DNA of 64,000 bases from Saccharomonospora xinjiangensis XJ-54 (GTDB lineage Bacteria > Actinomycetota > Actinomycetes > Mycobacteriales > Pseudonocardiaceae), in assembly GCF_000258175.1 (NCBI RefSeq), contig NZ_JH636049.1, positions 1,961,482-2,025,481 of the forward strand. The letters are read 5' to 3'. Position 1 is the stretch's first letter; each line of letters opens with the position of its first letter. Below the pieces are notes generated by a model. It saw only the letters and a program-made list of their open reading frames with translations, was not told the DNA's origin and did no database searches. Below, piece by piece: positions 58,501 through 64,000 of the stretch. A program made the position numbers and the translations under genes.

Positions 58501-60501
58501 CAGTGACGGCGGCAGGATCATGTGCGTCACGCCGTGCTCGGTGAGGTAGCCGGTGAGTTCCCTTCCCGGAACGCGGCGCCACTCCGGCACGACGACGGCG
58601 CACCCGCCGACGCACAACGACATGGTCAGGTCCCACACGGCGACGTCGAAGCCCACCGACGCGAACTGCGCCACCCTGCTGTCCGCGTTGACGCCGAGAC
58701 GATCGACGGCGGTGGCGACGAGGCTGCCGATGCCCTCGTGCGACACCACGACACCTTTCGGCACGCCCGTCGAGCCCGACGTGTAGATCACGTACGCGGC
58801 GGAGGAGAGCGGTATCTCGACGTCGAGGTCGCCCGCGTCATACGCGGCGAGCTTCCGGTGATCCACCGCCTCGACGACGGTCCGCGCGCGCGAGTCGGTG
58901 ACGAGGAAGTCCAGCCGCTCGGCAGGCAAACCCGGGTCGAGCGGCAGGTAGGCGGCGCCAGCCTTGAGCACCCCGAGCAACGCCACCACGAGGTCGGCCG
59001 AGCGGGGCACCGCGACGCCCACCACGTCACCGGCTCGGACTCCGTCGGCGCGCAGCCACCGCGCGAAGCGGTTCGCCGCAGCGTTGAGTTCGGCGTAGGT
59101 GAGCCTTTCGTCCTCGCACACCACGGCCACGGCGTCGGGTGCGCACGCGACCCGCGCCTCGAACGCCTGCGGCCAGCCGCGTTCGGCCACGTCGCGTGTC
59201 GCCCCGGCGAAGTCGGTCAGCAAGCGCCGCCGTTCGCTGGCCCGCAGCAGGTCGATCGCGCCGAGCGGCCTGCTCGGGTGCTCGGTCAGCGTGTCGAACA
59301 CGGTGAGCAGTCGCCCCTCGTGCTCCTCCAACTCGTCGGCGGCGCACGCGGCGTCGAGTTGCACGAGGAGTCGCTCATCGCCCGCCCGCTCGTACACGGC
59401 CACCGACAGGTCCGGAACGGGCCCGAGTGCGAGGTCACGCAACTCCACTACCTCGGGCGGCAGGTCGCCGAACCGCAGCGACCGCAGGAATCCGAGCACG
59501 TTCACCGCAGGCCCCGCGAGACCGGCGAGCCCATCGGCGTATCCGAGGTCGCGCGCGAGGTCCTCGCCCCGGTAGCGCCCGTGGCGCAGCAGCTCCGCCA
59601 CCGCGCCACCGACCTCGGCCGCCAGTTCCCCGGCACTCGTCCACGGCCGCACCGTGACCCGCAGCGGCAGCACGTTCGACGCCATGCCCGGCACGTCCCT
59701 GACCGCGGCGTCACGAGCGGTGATCGGAACGCTGAGCAGCACATCCGTGGCGCCGGTCGCCCGGTGGGTGTAGGCGGCGACGGCGGCGAGCACCGCACCG
59801 GAGACCCGCTGTCCGGTACCGTCGGCGAACTCCCGCAGCGCCGACGACCGGTGCCGGTCGAGCAGCACGGCCCGCCGGTTCCGGGTGCCCGTCCGCCTTC
59901 GCACGAGCCGCACAGCCTGTGGCCGGTCGGCGAGCCGCGCGAGCCAGTACTCGCGGTCGGCCTCGTACCGCTCGCCGCCGCGATACTCCACATCGGCCCT
60001 CGTCAACGCCTCAAAAGGCCCGAAGCCCGCGCCGTCGCGGCCCGCATACCGCTGCCCCGCCCTGCGCGTCAGCAGCTGGCAGCCGTAGGCGTCGAGCACG
60101 AGGTGGTGATAGCGCTGGTACCACCACACGCGGTCGGCTGCCAGCCGCAACAGTGCCTGCCGATACGGCGGCTCACTCGCGAGGTCGCCGACCCGGGCGC
60201 GATCGGCGTCCATCCAGCGAATCGCCGCCGCCTCCGGGTCCGGCTCCGCGCTGACGTCCACCTCATCGACGCGCACTTTCGCCGGCAGACGCCACTGCCT
60301 GACTCCGCCGCCGTCGATCCGGAACCGGACGTGCAGGCACTCCGCCTCGCTCACCGTGTCGGCGATCGCCGACCGCAGCCGCTTCGTGTCCACGTCCGCG
60401 CGAAGGTCCAGGTACCAGGCGATGTTGTACACGGGATCGTCCGGCGAGAGCTGCTGCGCCGTCCAGATCCCGGACTGCGCGCGGGTCAGGGGAAAGCTCA
60501 T
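46570..60501 (-). CDS. Four-module siderophore NRPS (foroxymithine/erythrochelin-type)
   Basis: 4643 residues, order C1-A1-T1-C2-A2-T2-C3-A3-T3-C4-A4-T4-C5; no E or TE domain. Phosphopantetheine serines are near 954, 2058, 3135 and 4173. Condensation motifs: C1 HHLVLDAYG (132), C2 HHLVVDGWS (1216), C3 [10 protein letters not shown] (2260, one extra residue), C4 HHITTDEWS (3318), C5 HYLAVDEWS (4348, catalytic His replaced by Tyr). Hand-read specificity codes: A1 DVWIVGAVN, A2 DVWHFSLID (Ser), A3 DMENLGLIN (N5-hydroxyornithine, as coelichelin module 3), A4 DVFILGAVN. A1 and A4 are alike and probably load N5-formyl-N5-hydroxyornithine. C5 may release the product as a diketopiperazine. C2 has an Ala-rich insertion of about 50 residues. 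ATG 60501 overlaps the binding-protein stop. Confidence 0.95.
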   Translation of the reverse strand: MSFPLTRAQSGIWTAQQLSPDDPVYNIAWYLDLRADVDTKRLRSAIADTVSEAECLHVRFRIDGGGVRQWRLPAKVRVDEVDVSAEPDPEAAAIRWMDADRARVGDLASEPPYRQALLRLAADRVWWYQRYHHLVLDAYGCQLLTRRAGQRYAGRDGAGFGPFEALTRADVEYRGGERYEADREYWLARLADRPQAVRLVRRRTGTRNRRAVLLDRHRSSALREFADGTGQRVSGAVLAAVAAYTHRATGATDVLLSVPITARDAAVRDVPGMASNVLPLRVTVRPWTSAGELAAEVGGAVAELLRHGRYRGEDLARDLGYADGLAGLAGPAVNVLGFLRSLRFGDLPPEVVELRDLALGPVPDLSVAVYERAGDERLLVQLDAACAADELEEHEGRLLTVFDTLTEHPSRPLGAIDLLRASERRRLLTDFAGATRDVAERGWPQAFEARVACAPDAVAVVCEDERLTYAELNAAANRFARWLRADGVRAGDVVGVAVPRSADLVVALLGVLKAGAAYLPLDPGLPAERLDFLVTDSRARTVVEAVDHRKLAAYDAGDLDVEIPLSSAAYVIYTSGSTGVPKGVVVSHEGIGSLVATAVDRLGVNADSRVAQFASVGFDVAVWDLTMSLCVGGCAVVVPEWRRVPGRELTGYLTEHGVTHMILPPSLVVALPDDAELPEGAVLVVGTETVPPELVARWSKRLRVVAAYGLTEATVNSTLWHAEPGWSEPVPIGRPDPNTRVYVLDTALRPVGIGEAGELYVGGRGLALGYLGRSALTAQRFVADPFGVAGARMYRTGDRVRWRADGVLDFLGRTDDQVKIRGHRVEPAEVERALLAHPEVRQAVVVAREDQRGVRRLVAYTVGEAKPRAVRDFVAERLPAHLVPGVVLPVEVLPLTANGKVDRRALPDPDWTALASSGQPTTPRQRELAALMAEVLGLPEVGVDDDFFALGGDSLVAVRFVRRARELGTELSPRDVFERPTVAGLASVARPVRSGSIVDAGAVRSGASGAVDSGTVYSGTVGVAGVSAVELGARRIDTTGLGGELPVSPLQEGFFFHAAFRAEGEDDPYVVRVVAELAEGTSPELVRARLARLLDRHPLLRAGFRQSGEGRVTQHIPEHVELPWREVADLSGDGGTAAPTSVPDNTPTIGNPAIAAAAAEAAALDAVEAVAADPADAAVAEGADAAAADDGDFDLSQPPLLRATLVGSSTLVLRLHHLVVDGWSLALLLRELGEPDLALPPPPDVRPYLAWLARLDTTEAASVWRTALAGAEPTRVFTGRFGATNGLGTHLRAGEENLGQVGDLDVRIDAGLTHRLTMLARERGLTLGTLVHGVWGLLLTELTGRTDVVFGSTVAGRHVLVDGIEAMAGLFANTVPARFRVRGEDTLCSALTRWQREQSALLDHQQVRLTDLHRDAGELFDTLVVVENQPRTGDSFLLAAVAVHDTVHYPLALVAYPAPRLLLRFKYRIGESATRRIADRYVAILRALADDPDTGIAALRPASTKDSEGHATAERRIRARTLVRAFADQVADTPDAVAVSAWDGHLTYAALDRESRGLAEVLRARGAGPGQVVAVAVARSADLLVALLAVLRTGAAYLPLDPDHPRQRRDYLLSDSGARLVVTDGSAAVACDAACDLEYVAVGERGEPCGVPLPEPALDDPAYVIHTSGSTGLPKGVVVTHRAVDNRLEWMRCHYGFDSDDRVLQKTPISFDVSVWELFLPLRVGARVVMARPGGHRDPAYLADVVRAEGVTTLHFVPSMLAAFVTAVREGGWAASLRRAFASGEALPGDVARRWRELTGVPLHNLYGPTEAAIDVTWHRAPVVPLSGNRVADDEATVPIGKPVWNTRTYVLDPLLRPVADGVAGELYLAGVQLALGYHGRSGLTAERFVANPFGQPGSVMYRTGDLVLRRPDGVLVYLGRTDRQVKVRGNRVEPGEVEAALTRVAGVSRAAVAVADGTLVGYVVPSAPGLSQGVVRDAVARMLPQALVPGAIVLLDDLPLTPSGKLDLAALPAPEAATSPDEPRTERERVLCEAMADVLGLRAVGPDDDFFVVGGDSLTAIAVSSRARESGLLIGPREVFELRTPSALAARASELGALDTADRTPAPVAVELTEAQLAHLTALAGHPISDVWPLSPLQEGLYFHATYDAAELDVYVSQERLDLDRRIELPRLRAACAALLDRHPVLRAGFTGDGAARPVQYLADGVEVPIIEHVVDGEDEASETLALDRRRRFDLTQPPLFRLLVLRMPDGRDRLVVTHHLVLWDGWSAWLVLEDLLSLYEGQRDLPRPGSYRDYLAWLATQDDGAALDAWRATLAGLTEPTLLGGENARPSIPADVHATLSRQDSDLIRVWARERGLTLGTVLSTAWALLLCTVTGRDDVVFGAVVSGRPAEVPGADTAVGMFLNTVPQRVRLDPDERVGALLRRVQAERAATLPYSHAGLADIQRAVGTRTLFDTLFVLRADDGERRTERLRTRHGVLGISNVDGTHYAASLIVTPGQRLRVTLAVRPDALDTEAANRLLDRFVTVVRRLADGEDVRVGALDLLTRDEQAAVVESWRGPCADVGTETVADLLAHTAARNPGATALVCGDDTVTYAELDGRVNRMARLLLARGAAPERIVALALPRSVDLVVALFAVLRTGAAYLPLDLDHPAERLAWMVGECDPVCVLTSSHGPAVPKLSGRTVDLADDAVSAELAGFSEGPIHDDECPAFAADRPGRLGHPAYVIHTSGSTGRPKGVVTPYLGLTNMVINHRERIFAPVVASAGGRRLRVAHTVSFAFDMSWEELLWLVEGHEVHICDEDLRRDAEALVAYCEKHRVDVVNVTPTYAELLIEAGLLDGHVPPLVLLGGEAVPDSLWRTLNTTEGTEGYNLYGPTEYTINTLGASTRDSTTPTVGTPILNTRAYVLDTHLRPVPDGTPGELYIAGAGLARGYHRRPALTAERFVADPFGPPGGRMYRTGDLVRRRSNGMLDFLGRTDDQVKIRGHRVEPGEVACVLREHADVAHAAVVARDGRLVGYVVRRGREGREGARGTGNGEVTEDIGLSLRAWLRTRLPEYLVPGAVVEVGALPLTVNGKLDVAALPLPERDPASGSRASRAPSTHEQRVLCELFAELLDAPGVGIDDDFFDLGGHSLVATRLIGRARAALSAELSLRDLFEAPTVAALAGRLRERVRPPLVPLSAEPEARQEWPASPAQRRLWLLHTGYGAGAAYHFPLVLRLAGTFDVAAWREAVADVVGRHEALRTVFAERDGEPVQRVLTSVSLDVEFTEVADGADLAARVRHAVARPFDLTRELPIRCSVLRVSEREHVVALVLHHITTDEWSDRPLLRDLATAYAARHSGELPDWPPLPVRYVDYTLWQRRLLDAVEERQLRYWQDTLASAPEEIDLPYDRPRPARPTFRGAAVEFDLDPAACARLRELGRDSGATMFMVLHAAVATLLTRLGAGTDLPLGTPVAGRDEAALDEVVGFFVNTLVLRTDTGGDPTFTELVRRVVETDLAAFANADVPFEAVVRRLRPSRSLARNPLFDVMIGYHDRVGADFALEGLDAEFVRHEGGTAKFDLVFAFTEWDSRVSCRIEYSTDLFDAATVSALAGRLGRVVVEAARRPDVPIGDLDVMSGSERALVCGQFATAPRDVVELSLPALFVRAAEERAGAVAVVDGDRVLTYAELDARVNRIARQLADLGVGVGSVVGVAVPRSAETVAAVLATAKLGAAFLPIDVAHPRDRLAYVISDAGADVVVATDEARHRLPSGISVVAPAALSEAGQDDRPVEVAVSSLDQAAYVIYTSGSTGRPKGVVLTHDGIASLLATAIDRMDLTQESRVLQFASIGFDVFVFELVMALCHGGRLVIAPDHTRAPEAALTEFLTAQGITHAILPPSLLSALPDDCRLPRGCTVLVGTETVSPELVRRRAGEVNLIAAYGLTEATVNSTLWQAKQDLRGPVPIGRPDPGTECFVLDTRLRPVPVGVVGELYVAGRGLARGYLGKPGLTAERFVANPFGAGGARMYRTGDRVRWRADGTLDFLGRGDDQVKIRGFRVEPGEVEAALAEHASVRQAAVVPHRDGDVVRLVGYVVTEGSTPDLDWREHLRSRLPDYLIPATVVRLEGPLPLTPNGKLDRTALPLPDWNALTGDDRPRDERERVLAALFAQVLGLDDVGVRDDFFRLGGHSLAVMRLLGRLRAAFAVEITVADFFDSPTVAGLAELLRNRAGDRVRHQVPVRRRGHDTALAPPQRWQWAQYRRHGGFDHALALRSNARFDVEAMERALADVAQRHEPLRTRFVVGHNGVERHLGAAPCLLVESDVDKVGPVLRRLARSGCSLADEPPLRATLVRGAEEDVLLLAMHYLAVDEWSVVPLLRDLNTAYSARLSGTSPCWEPLPLSYGDYAAWAGEVTAKEVTDTSLDHWRETLAGVGDLALPQRTGEEGNVVPFTVGADLANALARVARANGVSRFMMMLAATVRALAARGAGADVPLAALVAGRPEERLTDLVGCFADPVVLRTDLSDRPGTGELLARVRGATLTALAHAGVPFADVVEATGVRPRVLLVQHEQAHLPELEGGLGALEAVPTAMATWDLTLSFYEPRQREGGDLHCYLAHAGGVLDGAGAESLVTELTAALTELAEPAESAAPADDRKDENR

Positions 60502-61544
60502 GGGTTACCCGCCACCAACCTCGGCACCATCTCGTCGATGGCGTACGGAATGGACAGCACCGTGTTGAACGAGAACGCCGCGCCGATGTCCGGGTCCTCG
60601 TACGGCACGAACACGTCCCTGCCTGCCGTGTGCACGGCGAGCCGCTGGTACATCGGCTCCGCCCTGATGCGCTCGTTCGCCTCCTCGCTGGAGGTCACCC
60701 AGATCAGCCGGTCCACGTCGAGCACGTCGAGTCGCTCCGCACTCAGCTCGGCGACGTTCGCTCCGTCCTCGGCGATGTCGTCGATGCGGTCGTGCAGTTT
60801 GAAACCCAGCTCCTCGAAGAAGATCGCCTTGGGATCGCTGCTGGTGAACGCCGAGTACTTGCCGGGTTCGAAGCTGTCGGCCACCGCCACCGTCTGCTGC
60901 GCGAACTCGGGATGTTCCTCGCGCACCTCGGCGAACTGCTCCTCGGTCTCTTCGATCAGCCGCTCCGTGCGGGCGGGAAAGCCCAGCGCGGTGCCGATGC
61001 GCCTGGTCATCTCCTGCCACGGGGCGGCGTAGTCGGGGTAGCGACCCGGTTGGGCCACCACGTCAGCGATCCGGGACAGCGAGTCGTACTGCTGCCTGCT
61101 CATGCCGGAGTACTGCGCGACGATGAGGTCCGGCTCCAGCTCGGCGATCCGCTCCATGGCGTACTCGTCGCGCTCGCCGACGATCGTGGGCTGGTAGGAA
61201 CCCCACCGCTTCTCGGTCCACGGCCACGCGCCGTAGGGGCGTTCGCCGAACCAGTCGATGACTCCCACCGGCCTGACCCCGAGCGCGAGTGCGGCGTCCT
61301 GGTCGGAGAGGCCGAGTGTGACGACCCTCTTCGGCGCCTCGGTGATCTCGGTGCTGCCGTACTTGTGCTCGATGGTGACGGGAAAAGCGCCTGGTTCCGC
61401 CGCCGGTACGGGGGGCGTTTCGGCTCCGCGCGCGTCGTCAGCCGGAGCGCCGCATCCTACCACCACGAGCGCCAGCACCCAGACCGGCACCCATGCCGGC
61501 AACCGGCCGCGTCTCCGCGTTCCCGCAGTGCGAGTGGGTGACAT
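60498..61544 (-). CDS. Iron-siderophore ABC transporter substrate-binding lipoprotein
   Basis: 348 residues, FepB/FhuD-like. The signal peptide has an RRRGRLP start, a hydrophobic core and lipobox VVVGCGA. The mature part starts [34 protein letters not shown], with [14 protein letters not shown] and ending [13 protein letters not shown]. It should deliver the ferri-siderophore to the FepDGC importer encoded 20 kb away. AAAGGA precedes ATG 61544. The first 107 bp overlap the 3' end of the monooxygenase gene, and the stop overlaps the NRPS start. Confidence 0.94.
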   Translation of the reverse strand: MSPTRTAGTRRRGRLPAWVPVWVLALVVVGCGAPADDARGAETPPVPAAEPGAFPVTIEHKYGSTEITEAPKRVVTLGLSDQDAALALGVRPVGVIDWFGERPYGAWPWTEKRWGSYQPTIVGERDEYAMERIAELEPDLIVAQYSGMSRQQYDSLSRIADVVAQPGRYPDYAAPWQEMTRRIGTALGFPARTERLIEETEEQFAEVREEHPEFAQQTVAVADSFEPGKYSAFTSSDPKAIFFEELGFKLHDRIDDIAEDGANVAELSAERLDVLDVDRLIWVTSSEEANERIRAEPMYQRLAVHTAGRDVFVPYEDPDIGAAFSFNTVLSIPYAIDEMVPRLVAGNP

Positions 61545-62853
61545 CGATGTGGTCCTTTCTGTTCGATGTGGACGATGCGCTCGCGGCGATCGAGTCGAGG
61601 ATCTCCTTGGACCGCACGGCGTTGTTCGACAGCAGCGACGACGTAATGCCGTGGCTGTGTTCGGTCGCGCCACCCTGGACGTAGAGAGCCGCACCGCAGG
61701 CGGGCTCGGTGAGCAGGCGGTAGTCCCGTGCCACGAGCGGCCTTCCCGCCTCGTCCCGGCGCAGCATCGATGCGGTGTCGCCGAGGAGGGCCGTCACGTC
61801 GCCGTGGCGGTAGCCGGTGGCGCAGACGACGGCGTCGGCGTCGAGCACCGTGCGTCGCCCCGTCGTCAGCGACTCCACGGTGACGCGCACGCCGTCGCCG
61901 TCCTCCACCACGCCGGTCACCCTCGATGCGTTGAACACGCGCAACCGTCGCTCTCCGAGCACCTTCTCGCGGTAGTACCTGCGGTAGAGGTCCTCGATGA
62001 GATCGAGATCGACGACCGAGTAGTTCGTGTTCGCGTGATAGGCCAGCAGGCGGTCGCGCACGTCCTGCGGCGCGCCGTGGAACTCATCGACGGCCAAAGG
62101 GTCGAAGACCCGGTTGGCGAAAGGGCTGTCGTCAGAAGGGCTGTACCCGTACCGGGAGAAGACGGCACACACCTGTGCTCCGGTGAAGCGCTCGTGCAGC
62201 AGCGCCGTCGTCTCCGCCGCGCTCTGCCCCGCACCGATGACGACGAACCGCGCCGAATCGTCCAAACCGTCGAGTTTGTCCAGCAGTTCGGCGTTGTGCC
62301 ACACCCTGTCCGACGCGCGCAGCCCTTCCGGAAGCGACGGCACAAGGCCCGTGGCGATCACGACGTTGCGCGCGGAGTACACCTCGCCGTCACCGGTGAG
62401 CACGTCGAACCGCGTGATCTCACGGCCCTCGGCAACGGGCCGCACCGCCGTGACCTCCGTGCCGTACTCGACGAGGTCACCGACGCGCTCGGCGGCCCAG
62501 CCGAAGTAGTCGTGGAACTCCACGCGTAGCGGGAACAAGGTCTTGTGGTTGACGAAATCCACAAGACGGCCCTTCGCGTGCAGGTAGGACAGGAAGCTGA
62601 AGTCGCTGGCCGGGTCGCGAAGGGTCACCAGGTCTTTGAGGAACGAGACCTGCATGGTCGCGTCGTCGATCAGCATTCCCCTGTGCCAGCCGAAGGACTC
62701 CTGCCGCTCGAGAAACCGGGCGCGAAGTCGCGACCGCGCCGGCACCGAGGAGTTGCGTTCGGACACGGCGATCGCGAGCGCCAGATTGGACGGACCGAAC
62801 CCGACTCCGAGCAGGTCAAGGATCTCTCGCTCGCCTCGCTGCACCTCGGACAT
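61438..62853 (-). CDS. L-ornithine N5-monooxygenase (CchB/PvdA-like)
   Basis: FAD/NADPH enzyme hydroxylating the side-chain nitrogen of ornithine for hydroxamate siderophores. 471 residues. FAD motif LGVGFGPSNLALAIAVSE, substrate region FLKDLVTLRDPASDFSFLSYL, NADPH motif FVVIGAGQSAAETTALL and the C-terminal VVCATGYRHGDV. The last 35 or so residues extend beyond the usual end and overlap the binding-protein gene. First gene of the operon monooxygenase - binding protein - NRPS - mbtH, below an iron box. Confidence 0.95.
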   Translation of the reverse strand: MSEVQRGEREILDLLGVGFGPSNLALAIAVSERNSSVPARSRLRARFLERQESFGWHRGMLIDDATMQVSFLKDLVTLRDPASDFSFLSYLHAKGRLVDFVNHKTLFPLRVEFHDYFGWAAERVGDLVEYGTEVTAVRPVAEGREITRFDVLTGDGEVYSARNVVIATGLVPSLPEGLRASDRVWHNAELLDKLDGLDDSARFVVIGAGQSAAETTALLHERFTGAQVCAVFSRYGYSPSDDSPFANRVFDPLAVDEFHGAPQDVRDRLLAYHANTNYSVVDLDLIEDLYRRYYREKVLGERRLRVFNASRVTGVVEDGDGVRVTVESLTTGRRTVLDADAVVCATGYRHGDVTALLGDTASMLRRDEAGRPLVARDYRLLTEPACGAALYVQGGATEHSHGITSSLLSNNAVRSKEILDSIAASASSTSNRKDHIDVTHSHCGNAETRPVAGMGAGLGAGARGGRMRRSG

Positions 62854-62884
62854 TCACGCGCCCCATCGATCGACAGCTCAGAAC

Positions 62885-62903
62885 GTAGGCAACCCTAACC
62901 TAA
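62885..62903. promoter_or_regulatory. Iron box of the NRPS operon
   Basis: On the minus strand TTAGGTTAGGGTTGCCTAC, 15 of 19 matches to the IdeR/DmdR consensus, 32 bp upstream of the monooxygenase start. A weaker overlapping box (12 of 19) can be read at 62900-62918. It contains a -10-like TAGGGT (62892-62897). Confidence 0.78.
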
Positions 62904-62969
62904 GTTAGCCCTGCCTTAGTTAGCCCATTCGTGGGTGATTCACGTCCCCCGGCCGAGGGCTTGCGCGAG

Positions 62970-62988
62970 TTAGGCAAGCCTTGCTTAA
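62970..62988. promoter_or_regulatory. Iron box of the formyltransferase gene
   Basis: TTAGGCAAGCCTTGCTTAA, a near-perfect dyad with 13 of 19 matches to the consensus, 36 bp upstream of the formyltransferase ATG. TTAACT (62984-62989) may be the -10. Confidence 0.75.
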
Positions 62989-63024
62989 CTGTGCCCCGTT
63001 TGCCGTCGAACGCCTGGAGAATCG

Positions 63025-63975
63025 ATGCGGATCGCGATGTTCGGATACCAGACGTGGGGCCATCGAACCCTGCGCGCGCTGATCCGATCCGGACACGAAG
63101 TGGTGCTCGCCGTGACCCACCCGCCGTCCGACCACGCCTACGAGCGCATCTGGGCGGACTCCGTCGCGGACCTCGCCACCGAAGCGGGAATCCCCGTCGA
63201 GGTGCGGGAGAGGCCCGACTCCGAACTCGCCGCACGGCTGGCCGACGTCGCGCCCGACCTCATCGTCGCCAACAACTGGCGCACCTGGCTGCCTCCCGAG
63301 ATCTTCGAGCTGCCGGAACACGGCACGCTCAACGTCCACGACTCGCTGCTCCCCGCCTACGCCGGGTTCTCGCCCCTGATCTGGGCGCTGCTGAACGGGG
63401 AGAAGGAGGTCGGGGTCACCGCACACCTGATGGACTCCGAACTGGACGCGGGCCCGATCCTGGCGCAGAAGGCGGTCGAGGTCGGCCCCCACGACACCGC
63501 GACCGACCTCTTCCACAAGACCGTGGAACTCATCGAACCGCTGGTCACCGAATCACTCGACGCCATCTCGTCAGGCCGTGCCCTTCTCCGTCCACAGGAA
63601 AGGAAGCTGGCGAGCTTCTTCCACAAGCGGTCCATCGAGGACCGTCGCATCGACTGGACGTGGCCTGCCTCCGACATCGAACGGCTCGTCCGCGCCCAAT
63701 CAGACCCCTACCCCAACGCCTTCACGTACTACAGGGGAGAGCGACTGCGGATCACGAAGTCGTTCGTGACCGAGAGGGCGTACGGCGGCACGCCGGGCAG
63801 GGTCTTCATCCGCGAGGGCAACGGCGTGGTGATCGTCGCTGGGGCCGACGCCCGGTACGGCCGCAATCCCGGCCTCGCCATCGAACGCCTGCGCACCGAC
63901 GATGGTGCCGAACACGATGCGACGGAGTACTTCCGCGCGATGGGCGGCTACCTCACCCGGTATCCCACCGGCTGA
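63025..63975 (+). CDS. N5-hydroxyornithine formyltransferase (CchA-like, Fmt family)
   Basis: 316 residues, methionyl-tRNA formyltransferase fold. Catalytic Asn and His in TLNVHDSLLPAYAGFSPLIW, catalytic Asp in HLMDSELDAGPILAQ, and a C-terminal Fmt-C-like domain from about residue 205. It uses 10-formyl-THF, and next to an ornithine monooxygenase it most likely formylates N5-hydroxyornithine, as CchA does in coelichelin synthesis. GGAG lies 7 bp before ATG 63025. Divergent from the NRPS operon with three iron-box-like sites between. Confidence 0.93.
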   Translation: MRIAMFGYQTWGHRTLRALIRSGHEVVLAVTHPPSDHAYERIWADSVADLATEAGIPVEVRERPDSELAARLADVAPDLIVANNWRTWLPPEIFELPEHGTLNVHDSLLPAYAGFSPLIWALLNGEKEVGVTAHLMDSELDAGPILAQKAVEVGPHDTATDLFHKTVELIEPLVTESLDAISSGRALLRPQERKLASFFHKRSIEDRRIDWTWPASDIERLVRAQSDPYPNAFTYYRGERLRITKSFVTERAYGGTPGRVFIREGNGVVIVAGADARYGRNPGLAIERLRTDDGAEHDATEYFRAMGGYLTRYPTG

Positions 63976-64000
63976 GGTAGCCGCGACGCGGTCACAGCCG

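Noticed and set aside
46570..60501. Epimerisation or thioesterase domains in the NRPS
   Set aside because: All five HHxxxD-type domains are condensation-like, and no GxSxG thioesterase follows T4 or C5.
46570..63975. Coelichelin (Thr-containing) product
   Set aside because: Module 2 reads as Ser (DVWHFSLID), not Thr (DFWNIGMVH), and there are four modules rather than the three of CchH.
1..64000. tRNA, rRNA, insertion sequence or prophage genes
   Set aside because: No cloverleaf, rRNA segment, transposase or integrase sequence was recognised; the small HTH at 18306 is excisionase-like but is a conserved housekeeping neighbour of proC.

Overview
This is a very GC-rich actinobacterial chromosome segment. 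Dense operons with 4-bp GTGA/ATGA stop-start overlaps, the mycothiol gene mshA, a 33-residue bS22-type ribosomal protein, SenX3-RegX3 and a Rex-HemACD operon place it in the mycolic-acid/Pseudonocardiaceae part of the actinomycetes. From recall, the gene order from about 1 to 33 kb follows the Mycobacterium tuberculosis Rv0480-Rv0529 neighbourhood, mostly in the opposite orientation. A BldN-like sigma factor and a foroxymithine-like siderophore locus suggest a filamentous Pseudonocardiaceae genus (Saccharomonospora, Amycolatopsis or a relative). The genus is an inference.

Layout. 1-5.9 kb (minus): hemB, three small membrane or unknown proteins, hemL, a histidine phosphatase, a ResA/TlpA thioredoxin and CcdA. 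6.3-11.1 kb (minus): rex-hemA-hemC-hemD, with a candidate Rex operator over the rex promoter. 11.3-15.6 kb: a glutaredoxin-like protein, an acyl-CoA synthetase, a BldN-like ECF sigma factor with a truncated anti-sigma-like partner, and a SerB-type HAD phosphatase. 16-24 kb (minus): a PlsC acyltransferase, a sugar-nucleotide epimerase, bS22, an excisionase-like HTH protein, proC, a thioesterase-like protein, proline dehydrogenase, a TIM-barrel isomerase and a proline-rich membrane protein. 24-33 kb: ppx, regX3, senX3, gpmA, a YbjN protein, mshA, an alpha/beta hydrolase, an SDR and murB. 33-38 kb (plus): a DUF2505-like protein, a methyltransferase, an OlsB-like/PlsC-like/DedA cassette and purU.

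37.8-64 kb is an iron-acquisition island. It holds a FepDGC-type importer, a divergent heterodimeric ABC exporter, a TetR/hydrolase pair, mbtH, a 4643-residue four-module NRPS, a siderophore-binding lipoprotein, an ornithine N5-monooxygenase and a hydroxyornithine formyltransferase. Specificity residues read from the four adenylation domains suggest acyl-hydroxyornithine, Ser, N5-hydroxyornithine, acyl-hydroxyornithine. This is the residue order of foroxymithine (formyl) and erythrochelin (acetyl), and the formyltransferase favours the formyl version. IdeR/DmdR-type iron boxes sit in both divergent promoter regions of the island.

The most unusual feature is a family of intergenic arrays with an exact 21-bp period. 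Six arrays (about 29 units) occur at three places, each as a pair pointing towards each other (5999-6213, 15650-15953, 44470-46362). Five of the six lie just 3' of a gene, in that gene's sense orientation. The third pair is split by the tetR/hydrolase genes, as if these had been inserted between the two arrays.
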